A stretch of DNA of 40,427 bases from JBHICC01 sp046759385 (GCA_046759385.1 JBHICC010000024.1:1-40427); one strand, 5' to 3'. Counted from the stretch's first letter, positions 14,678 to 22,269 are shown. Notes: generated by a model from the sequence alone, not told the origin. Numbers and translations are program-made.

Positions 14678-14968
14678 ATGGCAGAGTATTCTATTCTCTA
14701 TTGGCACGAGATCCCCTCAATGGTCGAGGCCACTGACAGAAGCACGACCCACAAGGCTCAGCTGAGCGGCCGTTTCCAACACCTGATCGACTTGATTGCG
14801 ATGAAAAGGGGGCTCGCAGGAACGGATGCGTACCTGGAGGGATTTCGCCGCGGAGACCGGGTTGAGCGCGAAGGTACCGCCGAAGCCGTGGCCGAGGCGG
14901 TAAAAGAGGAGCTCGAGGCGCAGTTTGAGAGCATCAAGAAAGCCGCCCTTGAGCAGTCTAAAGGCTAA
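14678..14968 (+). CDS. 'Virulence factor' domain protein (PF13769-like), small
   Basis: A 96-residue protein resembling the so-called virulence-factor family: it opens with AEYSILYWHEIPSMVEA and has the conserved middle AMKRGLAGTDAYLEGFRRG, then an acidic helical tail. The family name comes from old annotation and its function is unknown. In alphaproteobacteria such genes lie beside metF and corrinoid methyltransferase genes, exactly as here, so a part in folate or methyl transfer is likely by association. ATG 14678 has a strong CGGAGGAG site; a longer frame from 14645 would run through it. A 199-bp gap with only weak promoter-like sequence (around 14559-14587) separates it from metF. Confidence 0.75.
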   Translation: MAEYSILYWHEIPSMVEATDRSTTHKAQLSGRFQHLIDLIAMKRGLAGTDAYLEGFRRGDRVEREGTAEAVAEAVKEELEAQFESIKKAALEQSKG

Positions 14969-15018
14969 GCTGCCGGCCTCCCCGCAGGACTAGGCGCTGC
15001 TTTTGACCGTGTTGACAC

Positions 15019-15047
15019 TTGACCGAAACATATACTTAGGATATTTT
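15019..15047 (+). promoter_or_regulatory. Candidate promoter of the corrinoid methyltransferase operon
   Basis: TTGACC (15019-15024), a 17-base spacer and TATTTT (15042-15047) give a plausible sigma70 promoter about 190 bases upstream of the pterin-binding methyltransferase start. TTGACA at 15012 is a second possible -35 box. The AT-rich palindrome covers the -10 box. Confidence 0.4.
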
Positions 15048-15055
15048 CAAAATAT
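15041..15055. promoter_or_regulatory. AT-rich palindrome over promoter, candidate operator
   Basis: ATATTTT-C-AAAATAT is a perfect 7+1+7 inverted repeat, followed by a further ATAT. It overlaps the proposed -10 box, a position suited to repression. Its right half resembles that of the palindrome at 16294-16312, so the same regulator may bind both. Confidence 0.5.
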
Positions 15056-15088
15056 ATCCATTAGCGGACTTCCAGGGCTACCACCGCC

Positions 15089-15193
15089 CAGCGCAGGAGA
15101 AAACAAGGCGCCCGTGGACCGCGGGGCGTGCGGGACCTGCGCTGTCAGCGGCACCGATCCACAACGTACACGATCATCCTACGTTCGGTCGGT
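15089..15193 (+). promoter_or_regulatory. Structured 5' leader with two long hairpins
   Basis: Hairpin 1 pairs CAGCGCAGG (15089-15097) with CCTGCGCTG (15136-15144), with an inner CGCCC/GGGCG stem (15109-15113 with 15124-15128). Hairpin 2 pairs ACCGATC (15153-15159) with GGTCGGT (15187-15193) and AACGTA (15163-15168) with TACGTT (15180-15185). They lie between the promoter and the ribosome site at about 15233. No B12 box of cobalamin riboswitches is visible. This could be an unrecognised regulatory RNA. Confidence 0.4.
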
Positions 15194-15241
15194 CTCCCCG
15201 GCTGTTGTTTTCTAGAAGAACTGTGCTCCTCAGGAGGAGCT

Positions 15242-16222
15242 ATGACTATCAATGCCAGCCACCTCATCGTCATCGGCGAAAACTTCAACGCTACCCGTAA
15301 AATCAAAGCCACCAACCCCCGAGTGGTGCGAGCCGACGGCAAGGTCGGTATCGGCTACACCGATCTCGACGGAACCAAACGCATGCTCGATTGTACGGAC
15401 GTGATGCCCGAGGACCGCGATGAACAGAAAACGTTCATGATTCCGCACATCGCTCAAGCGATGCGCAAAAAAGATATGGACTACATCACCTGGGCGATAC
15501 GGGCTCAAGAGCAAGCAGGCGCACACATTATCGATCTCTGCGTTGACGAGATGTCGGTCTACCCGGAGGAGCGCTTCGAATGGATGCGGTGGCTCGTCAA
15601 GACCGCACAGTCGATCACCGACTCGGCGGTTGCGATCGATTCCTCAGATTCCGAAACGATCCGGGCCGGCCTCGAGGCGCACGATGGCAGCAAGAGCCGG
15701 CCTGTTGTTAACTCTTTAAACCTCGAGGAAGGTCGTCAGATCTTAGTCGACATGGCAAAGGAACGAAACGCGATGATATTCGCAAATGCCAGTGGACGAT
15801 CTGGGATGCCACAAAATGCCGAGGAACGGGTCAACAATCTCACAGAATGTATGCAGCTGATGGATAAAGGCGGTATCTCTATCGAGGATCGATTCCTCGA
15901 CGCCCTGGTCTTTCCTATAGGTGCTGGACCGGACTTCGGCAACCACTATCTGGACGCCGTTCGGCAATTGCGCCAGGATTTTCCCACTGTCCACATCTTT
16001 GGCGGCCACAGCAATGTCTCCTTCGGGCTGCCGCGCCGCAAGGTAATGAATCAGGCGTTCGTGACGCTCTCGATTATGGCGGGGTGCGATACGATCATGG
16101 TCGACCCGATTATGAATCCGCCACAAGGGTTCACTGAGTTCCGTTATGCTGCCGAAGCGTTAATCGCGGCAGATGAATATGCGCTGCGCTACCTGAAGTA
16201 CTGCCGCGGACAGGTACGCTGA
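15242..16222 (+). CDS. Methyltetrahydrofolate:corrinoid methyltransferase (pterin-binding)
   Basis: A 326-residue TIM barrel of the dihydropteroate-synthase-like (pterin-binding) family, related to AcsE, MtvA, CmuB and the folate domain of MetH. It transfers a methyl group between a corrinoid protein and H4folate. Typical features are the opening HLIVIGENFNATRK, the block AGAHIIDLCVDEMS near residues 96-109, VAIDSSDSETI near 131-141, RPVVNSLNLEEG near 152-163 and FGGHSNVSFGLPRR near 252-265. I chose ATG 15242, directly behind a very strong CAGGAGGAG site; the frame upstream runs into the structured leader. The UroD-family gene follows after 121 bp containing its own candidate promoter. In anaerobic O-demethylation and chloromethane use, this enzyme loads the methyl group onto folate. 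Confidence 0.9.
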   Translation: MTINASHLIVIGENFNATRKIKATNPRVVRADGKVGIGYTDLDGTKRMLDCTDVMPEDRDEQKTFMIPHIAQAMRKKDMDYITWAIRAQEQAGAHIIDLCVDEMSVYPEERFEWMRWLVKTAQSITDSAVAIDSSDSETIRAGLEAHDGSKSRPVVNSLNLEEGRQILVDMAKERNAMIFANASGRSGMPQNAEERVNNLTECMQLMDKGGISIEDRFLDALVFPIGAGPDFGNHYLDAVRQLRQDFPTVHIFGGHSNVSFGLPRRKVMNQAFVTLSIMAGCDTIMVDPIMNPPQGFTEFRYAAEALIAADEYALRYLKYCRGQVR

Positions 16223-16235
16223 CCGAGCTCGCTAT

Positions 16236-16289
16236 ACCTGCTATTAGCAAAAACCTTGTCGCTTGTCGGGTTGACGAGCGTTAGCAGGT
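16236..16289 (+). promoter_or_regulatory. Nested inverted repeats between the two methyltransferase genes
   Basis: ACCTGCTA (16236-16243) pairs with TAGCAGGT (16282-16289), and inside it CGCTTGTC (16260-16267) pairs with GACGAGCG (16273-16280) around a GGGTT loop. No T-run follows, so it is not a standard terminator. It could be a processing or attenuation signal. Confidence 0.4.
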
Positions 16290-16298
16290 GGGTAATAT
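16271..16298 (+). promoter_or_regulatory. Candidate promoter of the UroD-family methyltransferase operon
   Basis: TTGACG (16271-16276), a 16-base spacer and TAATAT (16293-16298) form a good sigma70-like promoter 46 bases before the start codon. The palindrome at 16294-16312 covers the -10 box. Confidence 0.5.
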
Positions 16299-16312
16299 AT
16301 TAGAAATATATT
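16294..16312. promoter_or_regulatory. AT-rich palindrome over promoter, candidate operator
   Basis: AATATATT-AGA-AATATATT is a 19-base inverted repeat whose arms match perfectly. It overlaps the -10 box of the UroD-family gene, as the 15041-15055 palindrome does for its operon. The SahR-like protein or the GntR protein encoded in this block are candidate ligand-responsive binders. Confidence 0.5.
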
Positions 16313-16343
16313 CTCTACTGCACCACCGAGGTCGGAGGAAACG

Positions 16344-17513
16344 ATGAAAGAGCTAAAACCCCGCGACCGGGTCATCCGCGTGCTACGCCATGAAAAAGTC
16401 GACCGGGTACCCGTGCTCTACCGCATGAAAAGCGAGGCTAAGGAAAAAATCGCACGTGTCTACGGCATCGACAAGACCGGCACCGGCCTCAAACACAATC
16501 CCGAGCTCGAGCTGCGGCTCGGCAATGACGCGATCATCTACCAAATCGGCATCAACGCTGAGTTCTCGCATCGGCCGATCCCGATTGGTGAGACCTGGAC
16601 TAACCATTTCGGCGTCGTTTACGGCAAGAGCGGGCTAAAAGGCCGCACCGAGGACGAGCACAAAGAGTTCGTGAAATCACAGGAGTTCTGGGGACCGGCT
16701 AAGGTGGTGCCGGAGAACTTTCCCAAAGCGCATCCGATCACGTCGATGGAGCACCTGAAGAACTATCAGTGGCCCGATCCCGCCGACCCGAGGCTACTCG
16801 ATCCGATCAAAGAACTCTGTCAGCACTACCAAGACGACTATTTCATTATCGTGGATCTTTCTTCCACTCTCATCGAGGCCGCTTACGCGCATCTGGTCGG
16901 GACGCAAAACTTCTTTCTTTATTTGTTCGACCAACCTGAGCTGATCAACGGCGTGCTCGACGGTTTGACCGAGTACTACACCGCGCTCGGCAGAAACGCT
17001 ATTAGCTTGGGCATTGACATGATTCGGGTTGGTGATGACATCGGAGCGCAGCAGGCAATGATGTTGGCCCCGGACCAATGGCGTGAGCTCGCCAAGCCGC
17101 GCTTCGAGTCCATGTTTAATGAGTTTCGAAAGGAGAACCCCGATATCTTCATCAAGCTCCACTCCTGCGGCGACTATTCGCCGATTATTGGCGACGAGGT
17201 CGATCTCGGTGTGCACCTGTCGGGGTTAATGCAGCCGACTGGGGGAAACAAAGATCAGGAAGGCCTGAAGAAAAAGTACGGCGACAAGATCGCCTTTGTC
17301 GGCGGTCTCGATGTTCAGCGTTTGTTGCCGCGCGGCCAGGTCGAGAACGTGAGGCAGGGTGTGCTCGATGTGATGAAGAACCTAGCGCCGCGCAGTGGCT
17401 ATATCTTCTCGCCGTCGCATTACATTCTGGCCGATGTGCCGATCCAGAACATCTACGCGATGATCGAGGCACAGAGAGATTTTGGCGTATACGGCAAATA
17501 TCCGCTGAACTAA
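16344..17513 (+). CDS. UroD-family corrinoid methyltransferase (MtaA/MtvB/CmuA-like)
   Basis: A 389-residue protein of the uroporphyrinogen-decarboxylase fold. The branch is the methyltransferase one: it has a zinc-type HSC motif (KLHSCGDYSP, His273 and Cys275), the block RVGDDIGAQQAM near 228-239, and no sign of a heme-pathway context. In MtaA a later cysteine completes the zinc site; here the corresponding region reads GYIFSPSHYI with serine and histidine instead. Relatives move methyl groups from methoxylated aromatics (MtvB), chloromethane (CmuA) or methyl-corrinoid to CoM (MtaA). The start has a GGAGGAAAC site. The corrinoid protein gene follows after 27 bp, so this is probably the substrate-specific component. 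The actual methyl donor is unknown. Confidence 0.88.
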   Translation: MKELKPRDRVIRVLRHEKVDRVPVLYRMKSEAKEKIARVYGIDKTGTGLKHNPELELRLGNDAIIYQIGINAEFSHRPIPIGETWTNHFGVVYGKSGLKGRTEDEHKEFVKSQEFWGPAKVVPENFPKAHPITSMEHLKNYQWPDPADPRLLDPIKELCQHYQDDYFIIVDLSSTLIEAAYAHLVGTQNFFLYLFDQPELINGVLDGLTEYYTALGRNAISLGIDMIRVGDDIGAQQAMMLAPDQWRELAKPRFESMFNEFRKENPDIFIKLHSCGDYSPIIGDEVDLGVHLSGLMQPTGGNKDQEGLKKKYGDKIAFVGGLDVQRLLPRGQVENVRQGVLDVMKNLAPRSGYIFSPSHYILADVPIQNIYAMIEAQRDFGVYGKYPLN

Positions 17514-17540
17514 CCAGCATTAGGGGAGGCAGAGAAAAAG

Positions 17541-18248
17541 ATGGCAGAGCCAGTCTTGCAAATCCCGGAAAGTTGGCAAGAACGCGCGCCAGACGGCTGG
17601 GAGTGGAGCACGTTGTGGGACGCCGTAGAGAAAGGCAATCACACTTATACTGACGAGTTTGTGCGCAAGGCGATCGATACCGGCATCGATCCCAGGATCA
17701 TCCTCGATGACGGCCTCTTTCCTGGATTCAACCTCCAGGGTGACCGCTTCAGCGAGCAGATCATCTTTATCCCGGAGATGTTAATCACGGCGCGTGCGAT
17801 GAAGGCGGGGCTGGCCTTGATCCGGCCATTGTTAGCGGCGGCAGCGGAGAAGCCGGTCGGTACCTTCGTCATGGGGACCGTGCTTGGCGACATGCACGAC
17901 ATCGGGCAATCGATCGTTACGATCATGTTGGAAAACGCCGGATTTAACGTAATCAATCTGGGCACCGACGTACACCCGGATCGGTTCATCGAGACCGCAC
18001 AAAAGCAAAAGGCAGACCTTGTTGGCTTCTCGGCATTGCTATCGACGACGGTTTATTACCAGAAAGTTACGATCGAAGAGTTCGAAAAAGCCGGTTTCCG
18101 CGACAAGGTAAAGATCCTAATCGGTGGGGCACCGACCACACAGGATTGGGCTGATGAGTGCGGCGCCGATGGCTGGGGAAAGGATGCGGTCGCGGCAGTC
18201 AAGCTTGCGGTCACGCGTGTGAAGGAACCGAAAGAGTCCTGGGAATAG
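17541..18248 (+). CDS. Corrinoid (B12-binding) methyl-carrier protein
   Basis: A 235-residue methyl carrier with an N-terminal helical cap (about residues 20-100) and a Rossmann-like B12 domain. The cobalt-ligand motif is GDMHDIG (Asp117, His119, Gly122), followed by SALLSTT (164-170) and GGAPTT (195-200), which hold the nucleotide tail of base-off cobalamin. It carries the methyl group between the UroD-family and pterin-binding enzymes. The first 20 residues (SWQERAPDGWEW) extend beyond typical MtaC/MtvC proteins. A GGGGAGG site lies upstream; the reactivator gene starts one base after the stop. In a split methionine synthase the same carrier could feed the stand-alone homocysteine methyltransferase. 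Confidence 0.93.
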   Translation: MAEPVLQIPESWQERAPDGWEWSTLWDAVEKGNHTYTDEFVRKAIDTGIDPRIILDDGLFPGFNLQGDRFSEQIIFIPEMLITARAMKAGLALIRPLLAAAAEKPVGTFVMGTVLGDMHDIGQSIVTIMLENAGFNVINLGTDVHPDRFIETAQKQKADLVGFSALLSTTVYYQKVTIEEFEKAGFRDKVKILIGGAPTTQDWADECGADGWGKDAVAAVKLAVTRVKEPKESWE

Positions 18249-18249
18249 G

Positions 18250-20166
18250 ATGACGAAGTTCGTCCAGGTCATATTCGTCGATTCTGACTCGGAATCGGAT
18301 GCTAAGAAGGCACAAGCCGCGCCCGGCGCCACGTTACTGCAAATCGCGCAGGGCGCCAATGTCGACATCGGCGCCACCTGTGGCGGTCGCGGACGATGCC
18401 GTGACTGCCGTGTCAAGATCCTGAAAGGTGATGTGCCACCAGCGACCGTTCAAGATTCCATACAGCTTGGCCATGAGGAAGTTCACGAGCATTTCCGACT
18501 CTCCTGCCAGACTCGCGTAAATACGGACGCCACGGTACTGATCGCGCCTCCGAAAGCGGAGGTCGGCCACCAGATTCTCGCTGCCGGCCCGGGCGTCGAC
18601 TCCGACCATGTCGGCCTTGATTCGGGAGTCGAGAAACAAGTCGTCACTGCCAAGGCGCCGGCTGAAGAACATCACCAAACGTCCGACACCGAGGAGGTGC
18701 TTTCGGCGCTGACGCGGGAGGTCTCGCGCCAGGTGCCGCTCGACGTGCTCCGCAAGATCCCGAAGGTGATCCGTAAGCAGAAGGGGTTGGTGACAGTTAC
18801 CACCTTTAACGATGTTGTCATTGACGTCGAACCGGGTGATACCACGGCACACAAGTATGGGATGGCGTTCGATATCGGGACGACGAGTATCGTTGGAAAT
18901 CTCATCGACCTTAGCACTGGCGAACAGCTCGCAGCGGTCGGCAACGTCAATCCACAGGCGGTCTATGGGGGCGACTTGATGTCACGCATCGCGTTCGCCC
19001 AATTCGACGAGAAGAAGCTAAACAAGTTGAGGGGTCGCGTACTTGTTGCGATCAATGAGTTTGTGCAAGAGGCATGCGACGAGGCGAAGGTGTCGCCTGA
19101 ACACATTTATAAGGTCGTCATTGTCGGCAATACCTGTATGCATCACGTTTTCCTCGGTCTCGATGTCACTTATGTGGGTCTTGCACCTTACGCAGCAGCA
19201 GTGCGCGATCCGCTTGTTATCCCTGCGAAAGATCTACCGCTCAAATCAACACCCAATGCCCACGTTTGTTTCCTTCCCATTGTGGCAGGGTTTGTCGGTG
19301 CCGATACGATGGGCGCCGTGCTCGCGACACGTATCTACGACAGTGACGAGATCCGCGTGATGGTCGATATCGGCACAAACGGCGAGGTGGTAATGGGCTC
19401 GCGTGGCAAGCTCATGGCATGCTCGGCGCCTGCCGGCCCTGCGCTGGAAGGCGCACAGATCAGGCACGGCATGCGCGGTGCGGTGGGTGCTATCGAGAAA
19501 GTCGCGATCGACGACGACGTTGAGTGCGATGTCATCGGTAATGCACCGGCAATCGGTATATGTGGCTCTGGGCTCATCGATGCTGTGGCGAAAATGCTCG
19601 ACGCAGACGTGCTGGAGCCGTCAGGGCGAATGCGGAAAGAGCGTGAAGCATTACCTCCTGCGGTGCGCGAGCGGTTCATCGACGGAGAAGGTGGGTCCGA
19701 GTTTGTGCTCGTACGGGCTAATGAGGCCGGTAAAGACGAGCACGTCACCTTGACACAGACCGACATCCGTCAGCTTCAACTCGCTAAAGGGGCAATCTAT
19801 GCGGGCATCATGATGTTGCAGAAGGTGATGGAGATAAGCGATGAGCAAATCGAGGAAGTCATGCTCTGCGGCGGATTTGGCAACTATATCAACACCGAAA
19901 GCGCCGTACGCATCCGGCTATTACCGCCGCTGCCACTGGAAAAGATCAGCTACGTGGGCAATGCCGCCCACCTGGGGGCGCAGATGGCACTGCTGTCCGA
20001 AATGGAGCGCAATCGCGCCTATGAGCTGGCGAGGCAAATCGAGCACGTGGCGCTGGCGACACGGCCTGAGTTCCAGGATATCTTCGTCGATGCGATAAAT
20101 CTTACGGCTTCGCCATACAAACCCTCCACAACGGGAAAGGGTGCGTCGGCCGCCGGCGGATCTTAA
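18250..20166 (+). CDS. Corrinoid-protein reductive activator (RACE/RACo, ferredoxin plus ASKHA domains)
   Basis: A 638-residue protein that uses ATP and a [2Fe-2S] cluster to reduce inactive Co(II) corrinoid back to Co(I). The N-terminal ferredoxin domain has Cys44, Cys50 and Cys53 (CGGRGRCRDC) and Cys86 (LSCQT). A linker follows to about residue 190. The ASKHA ATPase-like part starts with AFDIGTTSIVGNLIDL (about 208-223) and continues with VIVGNTCMHH, VMVDIGTNGEVVMG, ACSAPAGPALEGAQI and MLCGGFGNYIN. Length and order match RACo-type activators (DUF4445 family). It lies one base after the corrinoid gene and is followed with no gap by the CobW-type gene. An activator of this type is known to serve a split methionine synthase as well as demethylation systems. 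Confidence 0.92.
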   Translation: MTKFVQVIFVDSDSESDAKKAQAAPGATLLQIAQGANVDIGATCGGRGRCRDCRVKILKGDVPPATVQDSIQLGHEEVHEHFRLSCQTRVNTDATVLIAPPKAEVGHQILAAGPGVDSDHVGLDSGVEKQVVTAKAPAEEHHQTSDTEEVLSALTREVSRQVPLDVLRKIPKVIRKQKGLVTVTTFNDVVIDVEPGDTTAHKYGMAFDIGTTSIVGNLIDLSTGEQLAAVGNVNPQAVYGGDLMSRIAFAQFDEKKLNKLRGRVLVAINEFVQEACDEAKVSPEHIYKVVIVGNTCMHHVFLGLDVTYVGLAPYAAAVRDPLVIPAKDLPLKSTPNAHVCFLPIVAGFVGADTMGAVLATRIYDSDEIRVMVDIGTNGEVVMGSRGKLMACSAPAGPALEGAQIRHGMRGAVGAIEKVAIDDDVECDVIGNAPAIGICGSGLIDAVAKMLDADVLEPSGRMRKEREALPPAVRERFIDGEGGSEFVLVRANEAGKDEHVTLTQTDIRQLQLAKGAIYAGIMMLQKVMEISDEQIEEVMLCGGFGNYINTESAVRIRLLPPLPLEKISYVGNAAHLGAQMALLSEMERNRAYELARQIEHVALATRPEFQDIFVDAINLTASPYKPSTTGKGASAAGGS

Positions 20167-21123
20167 ATGAAGGTCAATCTGCTCTTTGGTTTTCTTGGGT
20201 CCGGCAAGACGACCTTGGTTCGTCACATTCTCGGCGAGCGCGCAAAGCAGCAATCACTGGCCGTGATTGTCAATGAGTTCGGCGATGTCGGCGTCGACGG
20301 AGTCATTCTCGAGGGTCGCAATGTGGATGTTGTGGAACTGACCTCAGGTTGCCTCTGTTGCACGCTCAAAGGCTCGCTGCTAAACGCGATCGAAGAGCTC
20401 GAACAGGCGGGCAAGGTAGACCAGATCGTTGTCGAGGCAACCGGCGTTGCCCATCCGGAGGAAATGCTGGAAACCTTTTCCGATTCGACCTTGCGCTCGA
20501 CCATCGACTTAGGCCCGCTGGTTACTGTGATTAACGCACCAAAGTTTTCTGTCCTTCGCCAGGGTCTGGGCGATTTTTACACGGATCAAGTAAGACGCGC
20601 TGACGTGTTGCTGTTGAACAAAATCGATCTCGCCGAGCCGGAACAGCTCGAAGCCGTGCATCAGGAGATAAAAGCCATGAATCCTAAGGCGGCGGTGCTT
20701 TTCACCGAGCAATGCGACACCGACGTCGGATTGATTCTCGATGGCGAGGACAGCGAGACTTTAGAGCGCAGAGATGACGGTGGGGGCCACGCGCATACTC
20801 ACCGTGCGCATCCACATGTTGACTCGTTCGTGTTGGACTCGAGTGGCGATGCCAAGCGCGCCGATGTCGAGCACTTCTTCGCGCAGCTGCCAGAGCATGT
20901 ATGGCGCGTTAAGGGGTTCATGAATATCGAAGGCCAGTCCTGTCTTGTGCAATTCGCCACCGGTCAGCTCGATATCACGCCTGCTGGTAATCGGCAAAAT
21001 CCGAGGATGGTTTTCATTGGTAGGAACCTGGATCAAACGACCATAGAGGCACAGTTTGCTTTTGCTCGGGCTGCCGGAAACGAAGGCGGGATTGCCAACG
21101 TATCCGGGGACAAAACGCGATGA
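20167..21123 (+). CDS. CobW/COG0523-family GTPase, probable metallochaperone
   Basis: A 318-residue G3E GTPase. Walker A is GFLGSGKTT (8-16), the metal-binding CxCC motif is SGCLCCTLKG (Cys62, Cys64, Cys65), the guanine motif is NKID (151-154), and a histidine-rich stretch GHAHTHRAHPH (about 207-217) precedes the CobW C-terminal domain. Members deliver zinc or cobalt to client enzymes. It starts directly after the activator stop and overlaps the GntR start by 4 bp, so it belongs to the corrinoid operon. Two zinc-dependent methyltransferases and a cobalt cofactor are needed here, so either metal fits. It is not a cobalamin synthesis gene by context. The family call is safe; the client is inferred. 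Confidence 0.92.
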   Translation: MKVNLLFGFLGSGKTTLVRHILGERAKQQSLAVIVNEFGDVGVDGVILEGRNVDVVELTSGCLCCTLKGSLLNAIEELEQAGKVDQIVVEATGVAHPEEMLETFSDSTLRSTIDLGPLVTVINAPKFSVLRQGLGDFYTDQVRRADVLLLNKIDLAEPEQLEAVHQEIKAMNPKAAVLFTEQCDTDVGLILDGEDSETLERRDDGGGHAHTHRAHPHVDSFVLDSSGDAKRADVEHFFAQLPEHVWRVKGFMNIEGQSCLVQFATGQLDITPAGNRQNPRMVFIGRNLDQTTIEAQFAFARAAGNEGGIANVSGDKTR

Positions 21124-21800
21124 CAGACGCCAGCGTTGTGGCAACAGACGAGCCGACTCGCCTGTCCCTATCGGAGAAGGCTTATCAGATTCTCGTTAAG
21201 AAAATAACGCGCCTGGAACTCGCCCCAGGTACGGTTTTAGCGGAGAAGGCCCTCATGGCTAATCTGGGCATCGGCCGAACCCCCATCCGAGAGGCCCTGC
21301 AACGGCTGGCCATCGAAGGGCTCGCCAGCCACCAGCCTAATCGAGGCATGTTTGTCTCCGATGTCAGCGCGACTAGCGTTCAGTACATCTACGAGTTCCG
21401 GGCGCTGATCGAAGGTTTCACGGCAAGGCTAGCCGCCATACGCAGCTCCGAGGAGGACATCCTCGAACTGGACAGGCTCCAGACACAGTTAGCTGCGGCT
21501 ACCGAGGAGAATAACATTGATCACTATGTCGCGTTGGATCATCGCTTTCACGAGGCGCTAGCGCGAGCGTCGGGCAATAGTTATCTCGAAGAAGTGGTTC
21601 CACGGATTTTTAACTTGCACCTGCGCTTGTGGTTTTTTATCTCGAAAAAGACCGGCGGCTGGCACTCCACTGCCCACTCCCACGAAGAGATGACCAAGGC
21701 GGTCGTCGACGCCGTGCGTCATCGCCAGCCAGAAGAAGCAGAGCAGGCGATGGCAACATATATTTCGCGCCGCCACCGCGAGATCAAGGAGCTACTGTAG
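21120..21800 (+). CDS. GntR-family transcription regulator with FCD domain
   Basis: A 226-residue FadR/VanR-type regulator. The winged helix-turn-helix lies at about residues 15-80 (LAEKALMANLGIGRTPIREALQ split across 40-61, ending HQPNRGMFVSDVS). The all-helical FCD domain follows, with likely metal ligands in LDHRFHEAL and HSHEEM. Such proteins bind small organic acids and usually repress the operon in which they lie. Its start overlaps the CobW-type stop (ATGA), so it is the last gene of the corrinoid operon and its effector may be the methylated substrate or its product. The palindromes in this block do not match the usual TGGT-N3-ACCA FCD-regulator consensus, so which sites it binds is open. 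Confidence 0.92.
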   Translation: MTDASVVATDEPTRLSLSEKAYQILVKKITRLELAPGTVLAEKALMANLGIGRTPIREALQRLAIEGLASHQPNRGMFVSDVSATSVQYIYEFRALIEGFTARLAAIRSSEEDILELDRLQTQLAAATEENNIDHYVALDHRFHEALARASGNSYLEEVVPRIFNLHLRLWFFISKKTGGWHSTAHSHEEMTKAVVDAVRHRQPEEAEQAMATYISRRHREIKELL

Positions 21801-21882
21801 CTATACCCTTCCGCCCTTCATTATATCGGCTTTGTTTCAAGGTTCAGTCGCCCAACCGTCGCGGCCGTGCCCCACGAAAGGA

Positions 21883-21909
21883 TTCACGGTGCGGCGGCTG
21901 TGTTAGAAT
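21883..21909 (+). promoter_or_regulatory. Candidate promoter of the cupin gene
   Basis: TTCACG (21883-21888), a short 15-base spacer and TAGAAT (21904-21909) lie 42 bases before the cupin start. The -10 box is good, the spacer short. Confidence 0.3.
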
Positions 21910-21950
21910 TTTCTGCCCTCCGCCATGGAGCGGAACTGGAGAGCAGGGCG

Positions 21951-22262
21951 ATGCAAATCGAGCGTTGGAACCCAAAGACGGATGGGCCGTTGTCGGAAGA
22001 TGCGCTGCGCAAGAAGCTGGCCGGCCGTGGCTTTCACGTCGCGCGCTATGTCTATCCTCCGGGCACATTCTTCCCTGACCACACGCATGAGGTTGATAAG
22101 CTCGATGCCGTGCTCTCCGGTCGCTTCCGGATGACTCTGGGTGATCAGGAAATCGTGTTAGAGGCAGGTGATTGCCTGTATGTGCCACGCGGCGCCGTCC
22201 ACAGCGCAGAGGTCGTCGGCGATGAGCCTGTTGTCAGCCTCGACGCGACCAGACGTCGGTAA
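21951..22262 (+). CDS. Small cupin-domain protein
   Basis: A 103-residue single cupin barrel. The metal motif is recognisable: FFPDHTHEVDKLDAVLSG (two histidines and a downstream acidic residue, about residues 47-64) and then GDCLYVPRGAVHSAEV (about 79-94) with the third histidine. Such small cupins bind a divalent metal and act as isomerases, dioxygenases or sugar-binding proteins; sequence alone does not say which. ATG 21951 follows a CTGGAGAG site, while the longer frame upstream has none. The Mth938-like gene begins 7 bp after its stop, so the two are probably cotranscribed. Confidence 0.85.
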   Translation: MQIERWNPKTDGPLSEDALRKKLAGRGFHVARYVYPPGTFFPDHTHEVDKLDAVLSGRFRMTLGDQEIVLEAGDCLYVPRGAVHSAEVVGDEPVVSLDATRRR

Positions 22263-22269
22263 CCGGGCC

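Noticed and set aside
15003..15241. Cobalamin riboswitch ahead of the corrinoid operon
   Set aside because: I could not find the conserved B12 box or the usual receptor core; the leader is structured but does not match.
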